Positions 36,141 through 44,897 of a stretch of 64,000 nt of DNA are shown here, piece after piece (the stretch's first letter is position 1; every line of letters starts with the position of its first letter). Both the position numbers and the translations under genes were made by a program. Below the pieces are notes generated by a model. The model saw only the letters and a program-made list of their open reading frames with translations, did not search any database and was not told the DNA's origin. Where the stretch lies: the NCBI RefSeq assembly GCF_000169375.1, contig NZ_AAXY01000004.1, forward strand, positions 248,001 to 312,000, read 5' to 3'. The DNA is from Marinobacter sp. ELB17 (GTDB taxonomy: Bacteria; Pseudomonadota; Gammaproteobacteria; Pseudomonadales; Oleiphilaceae).

Positions 36141-38201
36141 TTAACTAAGCCCCAGCACTCTCTTACGCTGCTCTGCCCAGGTATTAATTAAGTGGTCGAC
36201 CGCCAGGCCAATAAAGGCAACGCATAAGCCGAGCACGATGCCTTGGCCCATGCCGTTGGCTTCAGACAAAGACTGCATGATCAGCTGACCTAAGTCGTCG
36301 GTACCGATAAAGGCGCCGATGATGATCATAAACAGTGAAAATACAACGGTTTGGTTGATGCCCAGCATAATGTGCGGAAACGCCAGAGGCAGCTCAATTT
36401 TCAATAAACGCTGCGTGCGGTTAACCCCTGACATGGAGCCGGCTTCCTGCAAGCTTTTCGGCACGTTACTCAGCCCTTCCACGGTGTAACGTGTGGCAGG
36501 AATAGTGGCGTACACGATCACCGCAATAAGCACTGATAAATCGCTGACACCAAACAGCATGATGACCGGGATTAAGTAGACGAACGACGGAAACGTCTGA
36601 AACGTGTCACACACCAGCAACATAAACTTGGTTGCTTTGGGGCTTCGCGAACACAAAATGCCGACGCTACAGCCAATCGTTACGGAAATGATCACTGCAA
36701 AGGTGGTCATGTAGGCCGTAATCAGAGCGCGGTCCCACCAGGGTGTCAGGGCAATAAAGGCAATAAAAGCCGTCGCAACAATCGCAGAGCGAAGGCCGCC
36801 AACGATGTAACCGGTACCTGCAACCAGGAACAGAGTGGCTGCGACGGGCATCGATAAATAGGCTTCTTTCATGGGCATCAAAATCGAGGTAATCATGAAG
36901 AAGTTGAAGCTTTGCACACTGTCGTAAGTGTTGGTGATGATCCAGTCTACAATAGAATCCCAGAACTTTTCGGTAGTAAGCCCTTGTGATTCATGAATAA
37001 AATAAAAGTAGTTGGCCTTGTCTGGAAAAGCCATGGACGCGATATAGGCAACAATGGAGGTGAATATCAAAATCCCCACGAAGGCGAGTGAGTACTTGTG
37101 ACGCAAATGAAACGGTACGTCAGCAAAGTAATCAACCTGTTTTTTTGCCCAGGCCAGGGATAACCTATCCAGAACCACCGCAATCAGGACAATGGATATA
37201 CCAAGTTCGAGGGCCTGGCCTATCTTGAGCATATTCAAAGACACAAGTAAGTCGTAGCCTAAGCCCTTTGCGCCAATAAACGATGCGATAACGGCCATGG
37301 CCAAACACTGCATGATGACCTGGTTAACGCCGATTAAAATGTCATGGCGTGCGGTAGGGATGAGTACTTTAAACATAAGCTGGCGCGAGTTGCAGCCACT
37401 CATCATGCCGGCTTCCACCACTTCTGGAGAGACCTTTTTAAGGCCGAGAATGGTGAGGCGAATCATTGGGGGGGTGGCAAAAATAACCGTTGAAATAGCA
37501 CCCGCATGGTCACCAATGCCGAAGAACACCACCACCGGAATCAGGTACGAGAAGTGGGGCATAGTTTGAGCCACGTTCAGCAGTGGTGCGAGGACAGCCT
37601 CGAAGGTTTTGTTCCTGAAGGCGATGATGCCCAGGGTTAACCCCAGCAAAACCGATAAAGGTACGGCCACCAACACAAACGATAGGGTTTGCATGGCGGG
37701 TGTCCACTGACCAAACACGGCAATGTAAATGGTGCTGATGCCGGCTAAAAGTGACAGGTTGCGGCCACCAAGATACTGTCCTGCTAAAAAGGCACCCGCA
37801 GCAACAGCGGGCCACGGCAGTGCCGGGATTCGAGCCCACTCGTTTTCGCTGATAAAGTCCCAGCTGGTGAACGCCACAACGGTTTTGACGCCCCCTAACA
37901 GGAGCTCACGAATCAAATTGATGCTGAACAGAACCACGCCAGACAGGTATCGAGTAAACTCTTTCATCATGGTCGACTGTTCGATGATGTCTAACTCGGC
38001 ATCGTAAGTCTCGACCACCCAAAAATCATCGATGAGGAACTTAAGGCCATCGTTGACAACGTCAGGCAGCAACCAGAATCGGGTTTCTTGCAGGCGCCAC
38101 AGGTTGCCACCTGTGGCTGGATCTATGGCCATTACAAGCGCAAAGAACACCACCAATAGGGCGACAAACTGCATCCATTTATGTTCGGTAAAATATTGCA
38201 T
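36141..38201 (-). CDS. Betaine-type ABC permease with two fused permease domains
   Basis: Inner-membrane permease of the second quaternary-amine or TMAO-type importer. At 686 residues it holds two complete ProW-like domains: the first with EAGMMSGCNSRQLMFKVLIPTA, the second with QEAGSMSGVNRTQRLLKIELPLA, each an EAA loop that docks an ATPase. About twelve membrane segments in all. Fused double permeases are known in some marine importers, including TMAO (TmoV-like) systems. It is the last gene of an operon, 17 bp after the ATPase gene. Confidence 0.9.
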   Translation of the reverse strand: MQYFTEHKWMQFVALLVVFFALVMAIDPATGGNLWRLQETRFWLLPDVVNDGLKFLIDDFWVVETYDAELDIIEQSTMMKEFTRYLSGVVLFSINLIRELLLGGVKTVVAFTSWDFISENEWARIPALPWPAVAAGAFLAGQYLGGRNLSLLAGISTIYIAVFGQWTPAMQTLSFVLVAVPLSVLLGLTLGIIAFRNKTFEAVLAPLLNVAQTMPHFSYLIPVVVFFGIGDHAGAISTVIFATPPMIRLTILGLKKVSPEVVEAGMMSGCNSRQLMFKVLIPTARHDILIGVNQVIMQCLAMAVIASFIGAKGLGYDLLVSLNMLKIGQALELGISIVLIAVVLDRLSLAWAKKQVDYFADVPFHLRHKYSLAFVGILIFTSIVAYIASMAFPDKANYFYFIHESQGLTTEKFWDSIVDWIITNTYDSVQSFNFFMITSILMPMKEAYLSMPVAATLFLVAGTGYIVGGLRSAIVATAFIAFIALTPWWDRALITAYMTTFAVIISVTIGCSVGILCSRSPKATKFMLLVCDTFQTFPSFVYLIPVIMLFGVSDLSVLIAVIVYATIPATRYTVEGLSNVPKSLQEAGSMSGVNRTQRLLKIELPLAFPHIMLGINQTVVFSLFMIIIGAFIGTDDLGQLIMQSLSEANGMGQGIVLGLCVAFIGLAVDHLINTWAEQRKRVLGLS

Positions 38202-38218
38202 TAGGCGTTGCTCATAAC

Positions 38219-39277
38219 TTAGTTATTAACTGGCATGCTGTTAGTTTCACCAAACAAGACGTCTATCATAATGTTGCGATTTAAAGCGCCAACAATATTG
38301 CCCTCGGCATCAATGACAGCCACTGGGTTTTGCTCGGTTAGCACGGATCCAGCTACGGTTTCGATAATGGCATTGGCAGAGACAGTGACGTCGCTCATCG
38401 TGGCGGTTGCGTCGTATTCTTCCATGATGGCTTTGCAAGAAAGTACGCGCTCACGCGGCACGCCACGGGTAAACTTGGCGACGTACTCCGTGGCTGGCTT
38501 GAGTACGATGTTGGCTGGGGTATCAATTTGTTCGATGACGCCGTCTTTCATAATGGCGATGCGGTCGGCAAGGCGTAGCGCCTCATCGAAGTCGTGGGTA
38601 ACGAATAAGATGGTTTTGTGCAATACACTTTGTAAGCGCTGGAATTCGTCTTGCATTTCCCTGCGAATCAGTGGGTCCAGGGCTGAGAAGGGCTCATCGA
38701 GAAACCAGATTTCAGGTTCTACGGCCAATGAGCGGGCAATGCCGACACGCTGTTGTTGACCACCGGAGAGCTGGCGGGGAAAATCGTTTTCGCAATTTGT
38801 GAGCTCTACCAGGTTCACCATGTCCATCGCACGGGCCATGCTGTCGCGAGTGCTTATGCCTTTTGCCTGTAATGGCAAGGCAATGTTTTCTAGAACGGTT
38901 TTGTGAGGCAGAAGGGCAAAACTTTGGAATACCATGCCCATTTTATTACGGCGAATGTTGATGAGTTCCTTTGCATTCATAGCAAGCAGGTCTTCACCAT
39001 CAATAAAAATATCGCCTGCAGTTGTGTCGATTAGCCGTGAAATACAGCGCAGAAGTGTGGATTTGCCAGAGCCTGACAGGCCCATGATGACGAGCATTTC
39101 ACCTTTGTGCACTTCAAAAGAAGCGTTGCTGACACCAATAACACATCCTGCTTCAAGTAACGATGCTGTATCTACTTTTCCGCCTGATTGTTCCAGAATT
39201 TTTACAGCGTTAGCGCCAAAAATTTTATAGACAGACTCGCACTTGATGACCCGCTGAGCTGACGTTGACATAATCAA
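38219..39277 (-). CDS. Betaine-type ABC transporter, ATP-binding protein (second system)
   Basis: The 352-residue ATPase has Walker A GLSGSGKST, signature LSGGQQQRVG and Walker B IWFLDEPFSALD, with a short C-terminal CBS-like region (AVIDAEGNIVGALNRNIMID). It differs clearly from the first system's ATPase. Likely pairs with the fused double permease to form the ATP-driven import engine. Whether the cargo is TMAO, choline or betaine is open. Confidence 0.93.
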   Translation of the reverse strand: MIMSTSAQRVIKCESVYKIFGANAVKILEQSGGKVDTASLLEAGCVIGVSNASFEVHKGEMLVIMGLSGSGKSTLLRCISRLIDTTAGDIFIDGEDLLAMNAKELINIRRNKMGMVFQSFALLPHKTVLENIALPLQAKGISTRDSMARAMDMVNLVELTNCENDFPRQLSGGQQQRVGIARSLAVEPEIWFLDEPFSALDPLIRREMQDEFQRLQSVLHKTILFVTHDFDEALRLADRIAIMKDGVIEQIDTPANIVLKPATEYVAKFTRGVPRERVLSCKAIMEEYDATATMSDVTVSANAIIETVAGSVLTEQNPVAVIDAEGNIVGALNRNIMIDVLFGETNSMPVNN

Positions 39278-39435
39278 ATTCCTGTAAAAAAAGAGGTGCT
39301 AAGAGATAGGGTTGATGGCAATAATTCAGTGAATATATCGGACTAACAAGCGCAATAGATTATTGTTGCACCGCGTCAAAAGCACTGCTGTTACTGAAAA
39401 AACAGAATAAATAAATAGAGATTCTGAATACAAGA

Positions 39436-39466
39436 GCTAACCTGAGCGCAGCGCGCTCAGGTTAGC
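39436..39466. other. Strong stem-loop between binding-protein and ATPase genes
   Basis: Perfect 14-bp arms GCTAACCTGAGCGC / GCGCTCAGGTTAGC around a 3-base loop, just after the binding-protein stop. On the operon strand no T-run follows, so it looks like an RNA-stabilising or processing hairpin instead of a full terminator. The first ABC operon has a comparable hairpin at the same place. Confidence 0.7.
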
Positions 39467-39475
39467 GTGTTTTTC

Positions 39476-40405
39476 TTACAACCAGGCTTTCCAGGTTGCT
39501 TCGTTATCAGCCAGCCATTTAGTAGCGGCTGCTTCGTGGGTCATACCATCGATGTCTACTAATGCTGCCATATTGCCGATATCACTTTTGGTAAAGGATA
39601 CGTTGTTAAAGATTTTATAAGCAGTTGGCCATTTTGCGGGCATTTGATAATACGCCGCCTTCTTCAACCAACCTGCTGGGGGCGAGCCACACTTGCCATC
39701 ACCGCCGTCTGCTTTCTTGCAGCCATCTGTATACGCGGGGAATTTAACGAAGCTGCCACCGTCACCGGCATCGGTGAAGTTAGGTGACCAGTTAAATACC
39801 ACCACGGCACGGTTGTCTTTAGCCGCAGACTCCAGTTCAGCCCAAAGTGCACCGGATGACCCGGCAAACTTGGCTGTAAAGTTCATGTCCAGTGCTTCAA
39901 TGCGATCCAGGGTTTCCTGGCCATGCCAGTCCATAGGGCCGTCCAGATAACGCCCTTTACCGCCACTGCCTGGCGTTGCAAACAGTTCGGCACAATCGTT
40001 CAGTGCTTCCCAAGAGGGTAGGCCCGGGCACAAATCGCCTACATAAGCAGGGTACCACCACTCTTCTTGAGTAGCAGAGGCGTGCGTGCCTACATCAATA
40101 ATACCGCCGGCGTCTAAAGCATTGTTAAAAGACTTGCCAAAGGTAGATTGCCATACTTCGTGAGCAATAGTGACGTCACCGTTACGAACAGATTCGTAAA
40201 CTGCTTGGCTATCAGCAGGTACGTAAGAAACGTTATCGCCAATGCTTTCAAAAATACCGCCAATAACGTAAGCCATAGTAATTTGGCTGGTCCAGTTATG
40301 GGTGGCAATTACAATAGGCTCTTTTGAATCTGCTTGGGCTACAGTCGCGCCAAGCACCAGTGAGCTAACGGCAGCGGCAGTAGCAAGTTTATTTAAAAAT
40401 CTCAT
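39476..40405 (-). CDS. Betaine/TMAO-type ABC transporter, substrate-binding protein (second system)
   Basis: Periplasmic binding protein of the OpuAC fold. ATG 40405 lies six bases after GGAG; two codons upstream is another ATG. The 309-residue product has a signal peptide cleaved after about GATVAQA and aromatic-box tryptophans (THNWTSQ, EVWQSTF, EEWWYPAY, MDWHGQ, FNWSPNF), as in betaine and TMAO (TmoX) binding proteins. The first gene of the operon, followed by a stem-loop. A cysteine-rich insert (DGCKKADGGDGKC) is unusual. TMAO specificity is a hypothesis supported by the nearby tmm gene and the shared upstream element. Confidence 0.88.
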   Translation of the reverse strand: MRFLNKLATAAAVSSLVLGATVAQADSKEPIVIATHNWTSQITMAYVIGGIFESIGDNVSYVPADSQAVYESVRNGDVTIAHEVWQSTFGKSFNNALDAGGIIDVGTHASATQEEWWYPAYVGDLCPGLPSWEALNDCAELFATPGSGGKGRYLDGPMDWHGQETLDRIEALDMNFTAKFAGSSGALWAELESAAKDNRAVVVFNWSPNFTDAGDGGSFVKFPAYTDGCKKADGGDGKCGSPPAGWLKKAAYYQMPAKWPTAYKIFNNVSFTKSDIGNMAALVDIDGMTHEAAATKWLADNEATWKAWL

Positions 40406-40411
40406 ACACAT

Positions 40412-40630
40412 CTCCGAAAAGTATTATTATCCGTAATGGATGATTACGTACTTTCTTTGATTACAGGCAAAGTCCTGTCTCGTTTTCAACGCAAAATTAT
40501 ATCTGGGCAAAAAAATAGACGACAATGATGGCGTCGTGAGCTTTTTTAAAAGCACGTCATTAATCCGGCGCCCAAAATGACACTTCTAAAAGTCACAATG
40601 ACTTCGGTTTTTAGGCAGTGCGCGCCAGGG
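40412..40630. other. Intergenic stretch upstream of the second ABC operon
   Basis: About 220 bp before the conserved element; contains no gene. It must hold the operon's promoter and leader, but I see no clear -35/-10 pair. Confidence 0.4.
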
Positions 40631-40856
40631 TCGAATGTATCAATGGCGCAATTCTATGAAGGCTGTATCTGTCTTTGAACAGGCTGTATCTGTCGGTGAA
40701 ACAGAGGGCCGAGGGCGGGCAGGCCGCCGATGAAACGCGAGATCTCGAGAATACGCCGGAAGAGAGCGCTCGAACTGGTCAAGCAGGAAAACTACTTGAT
40801 AACTCGTATACCAGAGCCCTAAGGCTAACACATCTTGGCTGTCAGCGTTTTTTCAC
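40631..40856 (-). ncRNA. Candidate structured RNA or leader element, copy 1
   Basis: About 210-bp element also present at 58778-58987. It folds into similar stems in both copies: CTGT/ACAG; GGCC/GGCC (707-710 with 722-725 of the 40,000s); GCGAG/CTCGT enclosing TCGAG/CTCGA and CGC/GCG; and TCAAGCAG/CTACTTGA. Between the copies C-G becomes T-A in the second stem and G-C becomes T-A in the last stem, with wobble changes elsewhere. The plus strand ends GCGTTTTTT. Minus-strand reading places it upstream of the second ABC operon; the plus strand faces the PAS gene. A 21-bp stretch is duplicated inside this copy. Confidence 0.5.
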
Positions 40857-41005
40857 TTGAGGAAAACCGGTTAGAGCCAATTCTGAAAAATAAATGTACC
40901 CCTGTCTATCGTGTTGCCGGGGTTGATACAGCACGGGCTGCTGTGCGTATAATTTCCGGGTGATCCTTAAAACTCGGATCAGTTTCGTAATACAAAAGGA
41001 AATGT

Positions 41006-41389
41006 ATGAATCATTCCAAAGAATTACTGCAATCCCCACTTTTTCAGTCTGTTGCGGGTCTGGCTTTCGAGTCGGTGATGGTGACGGACGTGACCGATAA
41101 CCATAAGAATTCAGTGATCATTTATGTCAACCAGGCCTTCACCGACCTGACGGGTTACTCGGCAGACGATGTGCTGGGTAAAACGCCTGGTCTGCTGCAG
41201 GGGCCGGAGACCGACAAAGCGGAGACAGATCGTTTGTCTGATGATCTGAAGAACAATCGGACCTTCCACGGCAGCACCATTAATTATCGCAAGGACGGTA
41301 CTCCTTTCAACATTGAATGGAAGGTATCACCGGTGATGGATGGGGCTAAGGTCACGCATTATGTGGCGGTACAGAGAGCGGTTGGTTAA
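41006..41389 (+). CDS. Single-domain PAS protein
   Basis: A 127-residue PAS/LOV-like domain protein. The LOV cysteine motif (GRNCRFLQ) is replaced by GKTPGLLQGPETD, so it lacks the photoactive cysteine, though YVNQAFTDLTGYSADDVLG and INYRKDGTPFNIEWKVSPV keep the fold. Ligand and partner are unknown; it could dimerise or bind flavin without photochemistry. A GGAAA site precedes the ATG at 41006. Divergent from the ABC operon across the structured element. Confidence 0.85.
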   Translation: MNHSKELLQSPLFQSVAGLAFESVMVTDVTDNHKNSVIIYVNQAFTDLTGYSADDVLGKTPGLLQGPETDKAETDRLSDDLKNNRTFHGSTINYRKDGTPFNIEWKVSPVMDGAKVTHYVAVQRAVG

Positions 41390-41581
41390 GGCCTGGAAAT
41401 GCATCCCTGAGTAGACCGCGTCAGGCCAGCACGCTGGTTTGACGCGGCCGTTGCATTAGCCAGCTGTGCATGATTCGAGTGTTTGGCCTGCAACTCGAAG
41501 CAAAATATTCAAAGCCGTTGGTAACAAAATTTATTCAATGGTGTCTAGTCATTACCCCCCTCCATTCGAAGGAAAAATGAC

Positions 41582-42025
41582 ATGACTGGGCTCTTCTCTC
41601 TTGCGACGATAATTCTGCTCTTCACCAGCAGCGCGCTGGCGTCTGAACCGCCCGTTTACACCGGCTTGCTAAGTCATACCGCTGTGGGTGGCTACGACAC
41701 CGTAAGCTACTTTGAGTCAGGGCAGCCAGCCAAGGGCTCTGCCAGGCACGCAACAGAGTATAGCGGCGCCACCTGGCGATTCACGAACGCCGAAAATCTT
41801 GCCAGATTCAAAAACGATCCACAACGCTACGCGCCTTCCTACGGAGGTTATTGCGCCTGGGCTGTAAGCCAAGGCTATCTGGCCAAGGGCGACCCGCAGC
41901 ATTGGGCTATCAGAAACGGGCGGTTGTATCTGAACTTCAACGAATCAGTGCACGACCAATGGCTTGCAGACCCGGAAGGCTTTATTCTCAAGGCCAACGC
42001 AAATTGGCCCGGGGTGCTGGAATAA
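41582..42025 (+). CDS. YHS-domain exported protein
   Basis: The 147-residue product has a signal peptide (cleavage near ALASEP) and a YHS-like domain: AVGGYDTVSYFESGQPAKG, TWRFTNAENLARFKNDPQRY and PSYGGYCAWAVSQG. YHS proteins are metal- or redox-linked small proteins often seen in periplasm. 73 bp before the MDR gene; co-transcription is possible. Confidence 0.85.
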   Translation: MTGLFSLATIILLFTSSALASEPPVYTGLLSHTAVGGYDTVSYFESGQPAKGSARHATEYSGATWRFTNAENLARFKNDPQRYAPSYGGYCAWAVSQGYLAKGDPQHWAIRNGRLYLNFNESVHDQWLADPEGFILKANANWPGVLE

Positions 42026-42092
42026 GAGTTACCACAAACCGGACCAGATCTATCTCAGGTTCAATTTGTAACCTGACACGGAGGGTTCGCCT

Positions 42093-43235
42093 ATGATTCC
42101 TAATACTATGAAAGCGATGGTTCTAACCGGTCACGGTGGGATCGACAAGCTCGAATACCAGAGCGTATCGACACCGCATCCGGCGCCTGGGCAGGTGCTG
42201 GTGCAGGTGACGGCAACCGCCAAGAACAATACCGACCGTAAAGCTCGCGAAGGGCTTTATCCCACCAAAAAGGGAGAGATGACGTCTTTCCAGATGGGTG
42301 GCAAGCCAACGTTGATTTTTCCCCGCATCCAGGGCGCCGACATAGCGGGTCGCGTGGTGGCGGTGGGTGAGGGCGTGAGTGAAAGCTGCCTGGGCGCGCG
42401 TGGGTTACTGGATTTTAACATCTACGCCAATGCCCGCAGGGACATCAACCTGACCCCTGATTACTACGGCCACGGTGCAGACGGTGGCTATGCAGAGTAT
42501 GTCGCACTGCCTTCGGACCAATTTCATCACATTCCCAACCCGGAACTGTCTGATGCTGAACTGGCCTCCATGGGTATGTGCTCGTACCAGACCGCCTACC
42601 ACATGGTTACCTCAGCCAATATTCAGGCAGGCGAGCGGGTACTTGTAAGCGGTGCCAGTGGCGGCGTGGGTACCGCGCTGATCCAGTTGTGCCGCATTGT
42701 GGGCGCTATCCCCTATGCACTGAGTAAAGACGACAAGGCCGATGCGTTGCTTAAGCTTGGGGCCGAGGCCGTATTGGACCGCTCTGATATGAGCAGCTTT
42801 GTTGACCGGGTAAAGGCGGTAACGGGCGGCAAACCGTTTGACGCGGTGATGGATCTGGTGGGTGGAGAGATGACTGACACGTTCATCGACACCATGATCT
42901 TTGATATGAATGCCCGCAGTACCTACCCGCGGTTGAGCATCGCCGGTGCCAGTGGTGGCAACATCAGCGAGATTCTCTGGACCCGCATTTACCTTTATCA
43001 GGTACAGATTTTTGGGGTGTCTCACGGTACCCGTGAGGAAGCCGATCAGCTCATGGCCTGGATTCGCGGCGGGCAATTGAAGCCGGTGCTTCACGGCGCG
43101 TTCAAACTGTCGGATCTGCATCATGCCGAGGTCTATTTTGAGAATCGGGGCAGCAATTACCTCGGCAAGATCGTGATTGTTCCAGACGCGCAGTGGAACG
43201 AGCATGGCAAGCCTTTCACCCTGGGGAATGTGTGA
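42093..43235 (+). CDS. MDR-family zinc-free alcohol dehydrogenase/quinone oxidoreductase
   Basis: NADPH-dependent reductase of the medium-chain family. The 380-residue protein has the GroES-like N-terminus, the nucleotide motif SGASGGVGTALIQL and lacks the structural-zinc cysteine cluster. GGAGG precedes ATG 42093. Its stop overlaps the next ATG by one base, so it is coupled to the proline-racemase-family gene; the pair probably acts on one substrate set. Substrate unknown. Confidence 0.88.
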   Translation: MIPNTMKAMVLTGHGGIDKLEYQSVSTPHPAPGQVLVQVTATAKNNTDRKAREGLYPTKKGEMTSFQMGGKPTLIFPRIQGADIAGRVVAVGEGVSESCLGARGLLDFNIYANARRDINLTPDYYGHGADGGYAEYVALPSDQFHHIPNPELSDAELASMGMCSYQTAYHMVTSANIQAGERVLVSGASGGVGTALIQLCRIVGAIPYALSKDDKADALLKLGAEAVLDRSDMSSFVDRVKAVTGGKPFDAVMDLVGGEMTDTFIDTMIFDMNARSTYPRLSIAGASGGNISEILWTRIYLYQVQIFGVSHGTREEADQLMAWIRGGQLKPVLHGAFKLSDLHHAEVYFENRGSNYLGKIVIVPDAQWNEHGKPFTLGNV

Positions 43236-44293
43236 TGAAACCGGAACTGACCATTCAGTTGATGGATACCCATGCCGGTGGCGATGTCAGCCGGATTGTC
43301 ACCGGCGGTATTGCTCCGCTGCCGGGGGACACCGTGCGAGCCCAGATGGAATACCTGCGGGACCATGCCGATGGCTTGCGCCGATTGTTGCTGGAAGAGC
43401 CCCACGGTATTCCCGAGATGTCTGTAGACCTGCTGGTGCCGCCGACAGATCCGCGAGCAGCGGCCGGATACATCATCATGGAAGTGATGGGCTATCCGAT
43501 TTACTCCGGCTCCAACACCATCTGCACCGCCACCGCAGTTCTGGAAGCGGGCATTGTGCCGAAGCAGGAAGGCCGGCAACAGTTTCTATTGGAATCGCCG
43601 GCCGGGCTGGTGCAAATAGACGCAACGGTGCGTGACGGGGTGGTGGAATCCATCACCTGTGAAGGTCTGCCCAGCTACATTCACACCTACAGGGCTACCG
43701 TTGAGGTGCCGCGTTTGGGGATGGTGACCTACAGCGTTGCTTACAGTGGCGGTTTCTATGCTCTGGTAGATGCGAAAGAGCTGGGGTTTGACCTTACGCT
43801 GGACGAAGAGCGCAGGCTTACCGAAGCGGCTCATGCCATTGTGGAGGCGGTGCAGGCGGAACGACGTTTTTCCCATCACACGTTAGGCGATGTGGGGCCC
43901 TTGCCGTTCCTCCACTTCATGGGGCCGGTGGAGCCTGTGGGCGAAGGCTATTACCGTTCCCGTTCAGCTACTTATGTGCATCCCGGCGTCATCTGCCGCA
44001 GCACCACCGGTACCGGGACGTCGGCGCGGCTGGCATTGATGAATTATGAAGGCAGCATCAAACCCGGCGATCGGCTGGAAACTGTTTCTCTGCGGGAAAC
44101 CAGCTTCATCGGCGAGTTCAGTGCCGTGGAGCAGAGCGGCGAGATCCAGATGGTGAAGAACCAGATTACCGGCAAGAGTTATGTGATTGCCCGTTCCGAT
44201 ATTGTCGTCAACTGTGACGATCCTATGGTGGAGTGCCGCAGCTTGCACCACATTTTGTCCGGCCAACAATCAGGCGCTAAAGGCCCACTGTGA
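43235..44293 (+). CDS. Proline racemase-family enzyme with Ser/Thr active-site pair
   Basis: ATG 43235 overlaps the preceding stop. The 352-residue product aligns with the proline racemase/hydroxyproline epimerase/dehydratase family (MDTHAGGDVSRIVTGG start). The first catalytic position reads YSGSNTIC (serine for the usual cysteine in MCGHG) and the second STTGTGTSARLA (threonine for cysteine). A threonine at the second site is the mark of trans-3-hydroxy-L-proline dehydratases; with both cysteines gone, a racemase is unlikely. Paired with an MDR reductase, a hydroxyproline or related imino-acid pathway is plausible but unproven. Confidence 0.85.
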   Translation: MKPELTIQLMDTHAGGDVSRIVTGGIAPLPGDTVRAQMEYLRDHADGLRRLLLEEPHGIPEMSVDLLVPPTDPRAAAGYIIMEVMGYPIYSGSNTICTATAVLEAGIVPKQEGRQQFLLESPAGLVQIDATVRDGVVESITCEGLPSYIHTYRATVEVPRLGMVTYSVAYSGGFYALVDAKELGFDLTLDEERRLTEAAHAIVEAVQAERRFSHHTLGDVGPLPFLHFMGPVEPVGEGYYRSRSATYVHPGVICRSTTGTGTSARLALMNYEGSIKPGDRLETVSLRETSFIGEFSAVEQSGEIQMVKNQITGKSYVIARSDIVVNCDDPMVECRSLHHILSGQQSGAKGPL

Positions 44294-44384
44294 ACAAGAT
44301 TGTCATGGCCAACTAACGTTGGGGCATTGTTCCGCAGACTACGCGGAGCAGTAGTCGATGTGCTGGCGATGAAGAGGAAGAACA

Positions 44385-44690
44385 TTGAAAAAAATCATCA
44401 CTATTGCTCTTGCCGCTTTTCTCGGCGGTTGTTCATCGCAACAAGGTGTCATTAACGTAAATGACGTGGACTCCGCTGTCATTGGCGAAAAGCCGGAGGG
44501 GTATCCAAAAACGGTTATCAAGTCTCTTCCTGACCGCCCCGGCTTTTGTATAGAAGTGACAGAAAACTGGAAAGCGCATGATTATAAAGGGCAGACGGTT
44601 TGGCTTAAAGAAAAAAAGGTAGAGAGCCTGAACTGCCCTCGGGATCAGATGCAATGGCAAGACCGATCATTCATCCGGCGAGACCATTAG
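44385..44690 (+). CDS. Small lipoprotein, function unknown
   Basis: TTG 44385, after an AGGAAG ribosome site, gives a 101-residue product MKKIITIALAAFLGGC with a lipobox (LGGC) near residue 16. The mature part is short and lysine-rich with two more cysteines (GFCIEV, LNCPRD). No family recognised. Confidence 0.6.
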   Translation: MKKIITIALAAFLGGCSSQQGVINVNDVDSAVIGEKPEGYPKTVIKSLPDRPGFCIEVTENWKAHDYKGQTVWLKEKKVESLNCPRDQMQWQDRSFIRRDH

Positions 44691-44845
44691 CTGGTGAGGC
44701 TGTATTCCTACTTCGTAAGTGACATGCTCGCCCTGGTGGTAGTGGGTATCTTTTTGATCCTCGTTCACCGCCTTACCAGGCTTTGATCGGCTATTTCTTG
44801 CATTTCTGCAGGTTGCAGCTCCCTCTTGGTTTCTGTAGCCTTAAA

Positions 44846-44867
44846 ATTAATTGAACGATCAATTAAT
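44846..44867. promoter_or_regulatory. BetI operator
   Basis: ATTAATTGA-ACGA-TCAATTAAT, a 22-bp near-palindrome 31 bp before the betI ATG. The ATTGAACGnTCAAT core matches the operator bound by BetI in enterics and pseudomonads, relieved by choline. Confidence 0.85.
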
Positions 44868-44897
44868 AATTTCAGGACGATCAAACAGCGGATAATC

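Noticed and set aside
40631-40856. CsrB/RsmZ-type small RNA
   Set aside because: GGA loops occur in both copies but not at the same stems, and no regular GGA array or clear terminator stem is present; kept only as a weak alternative to the leader idea.
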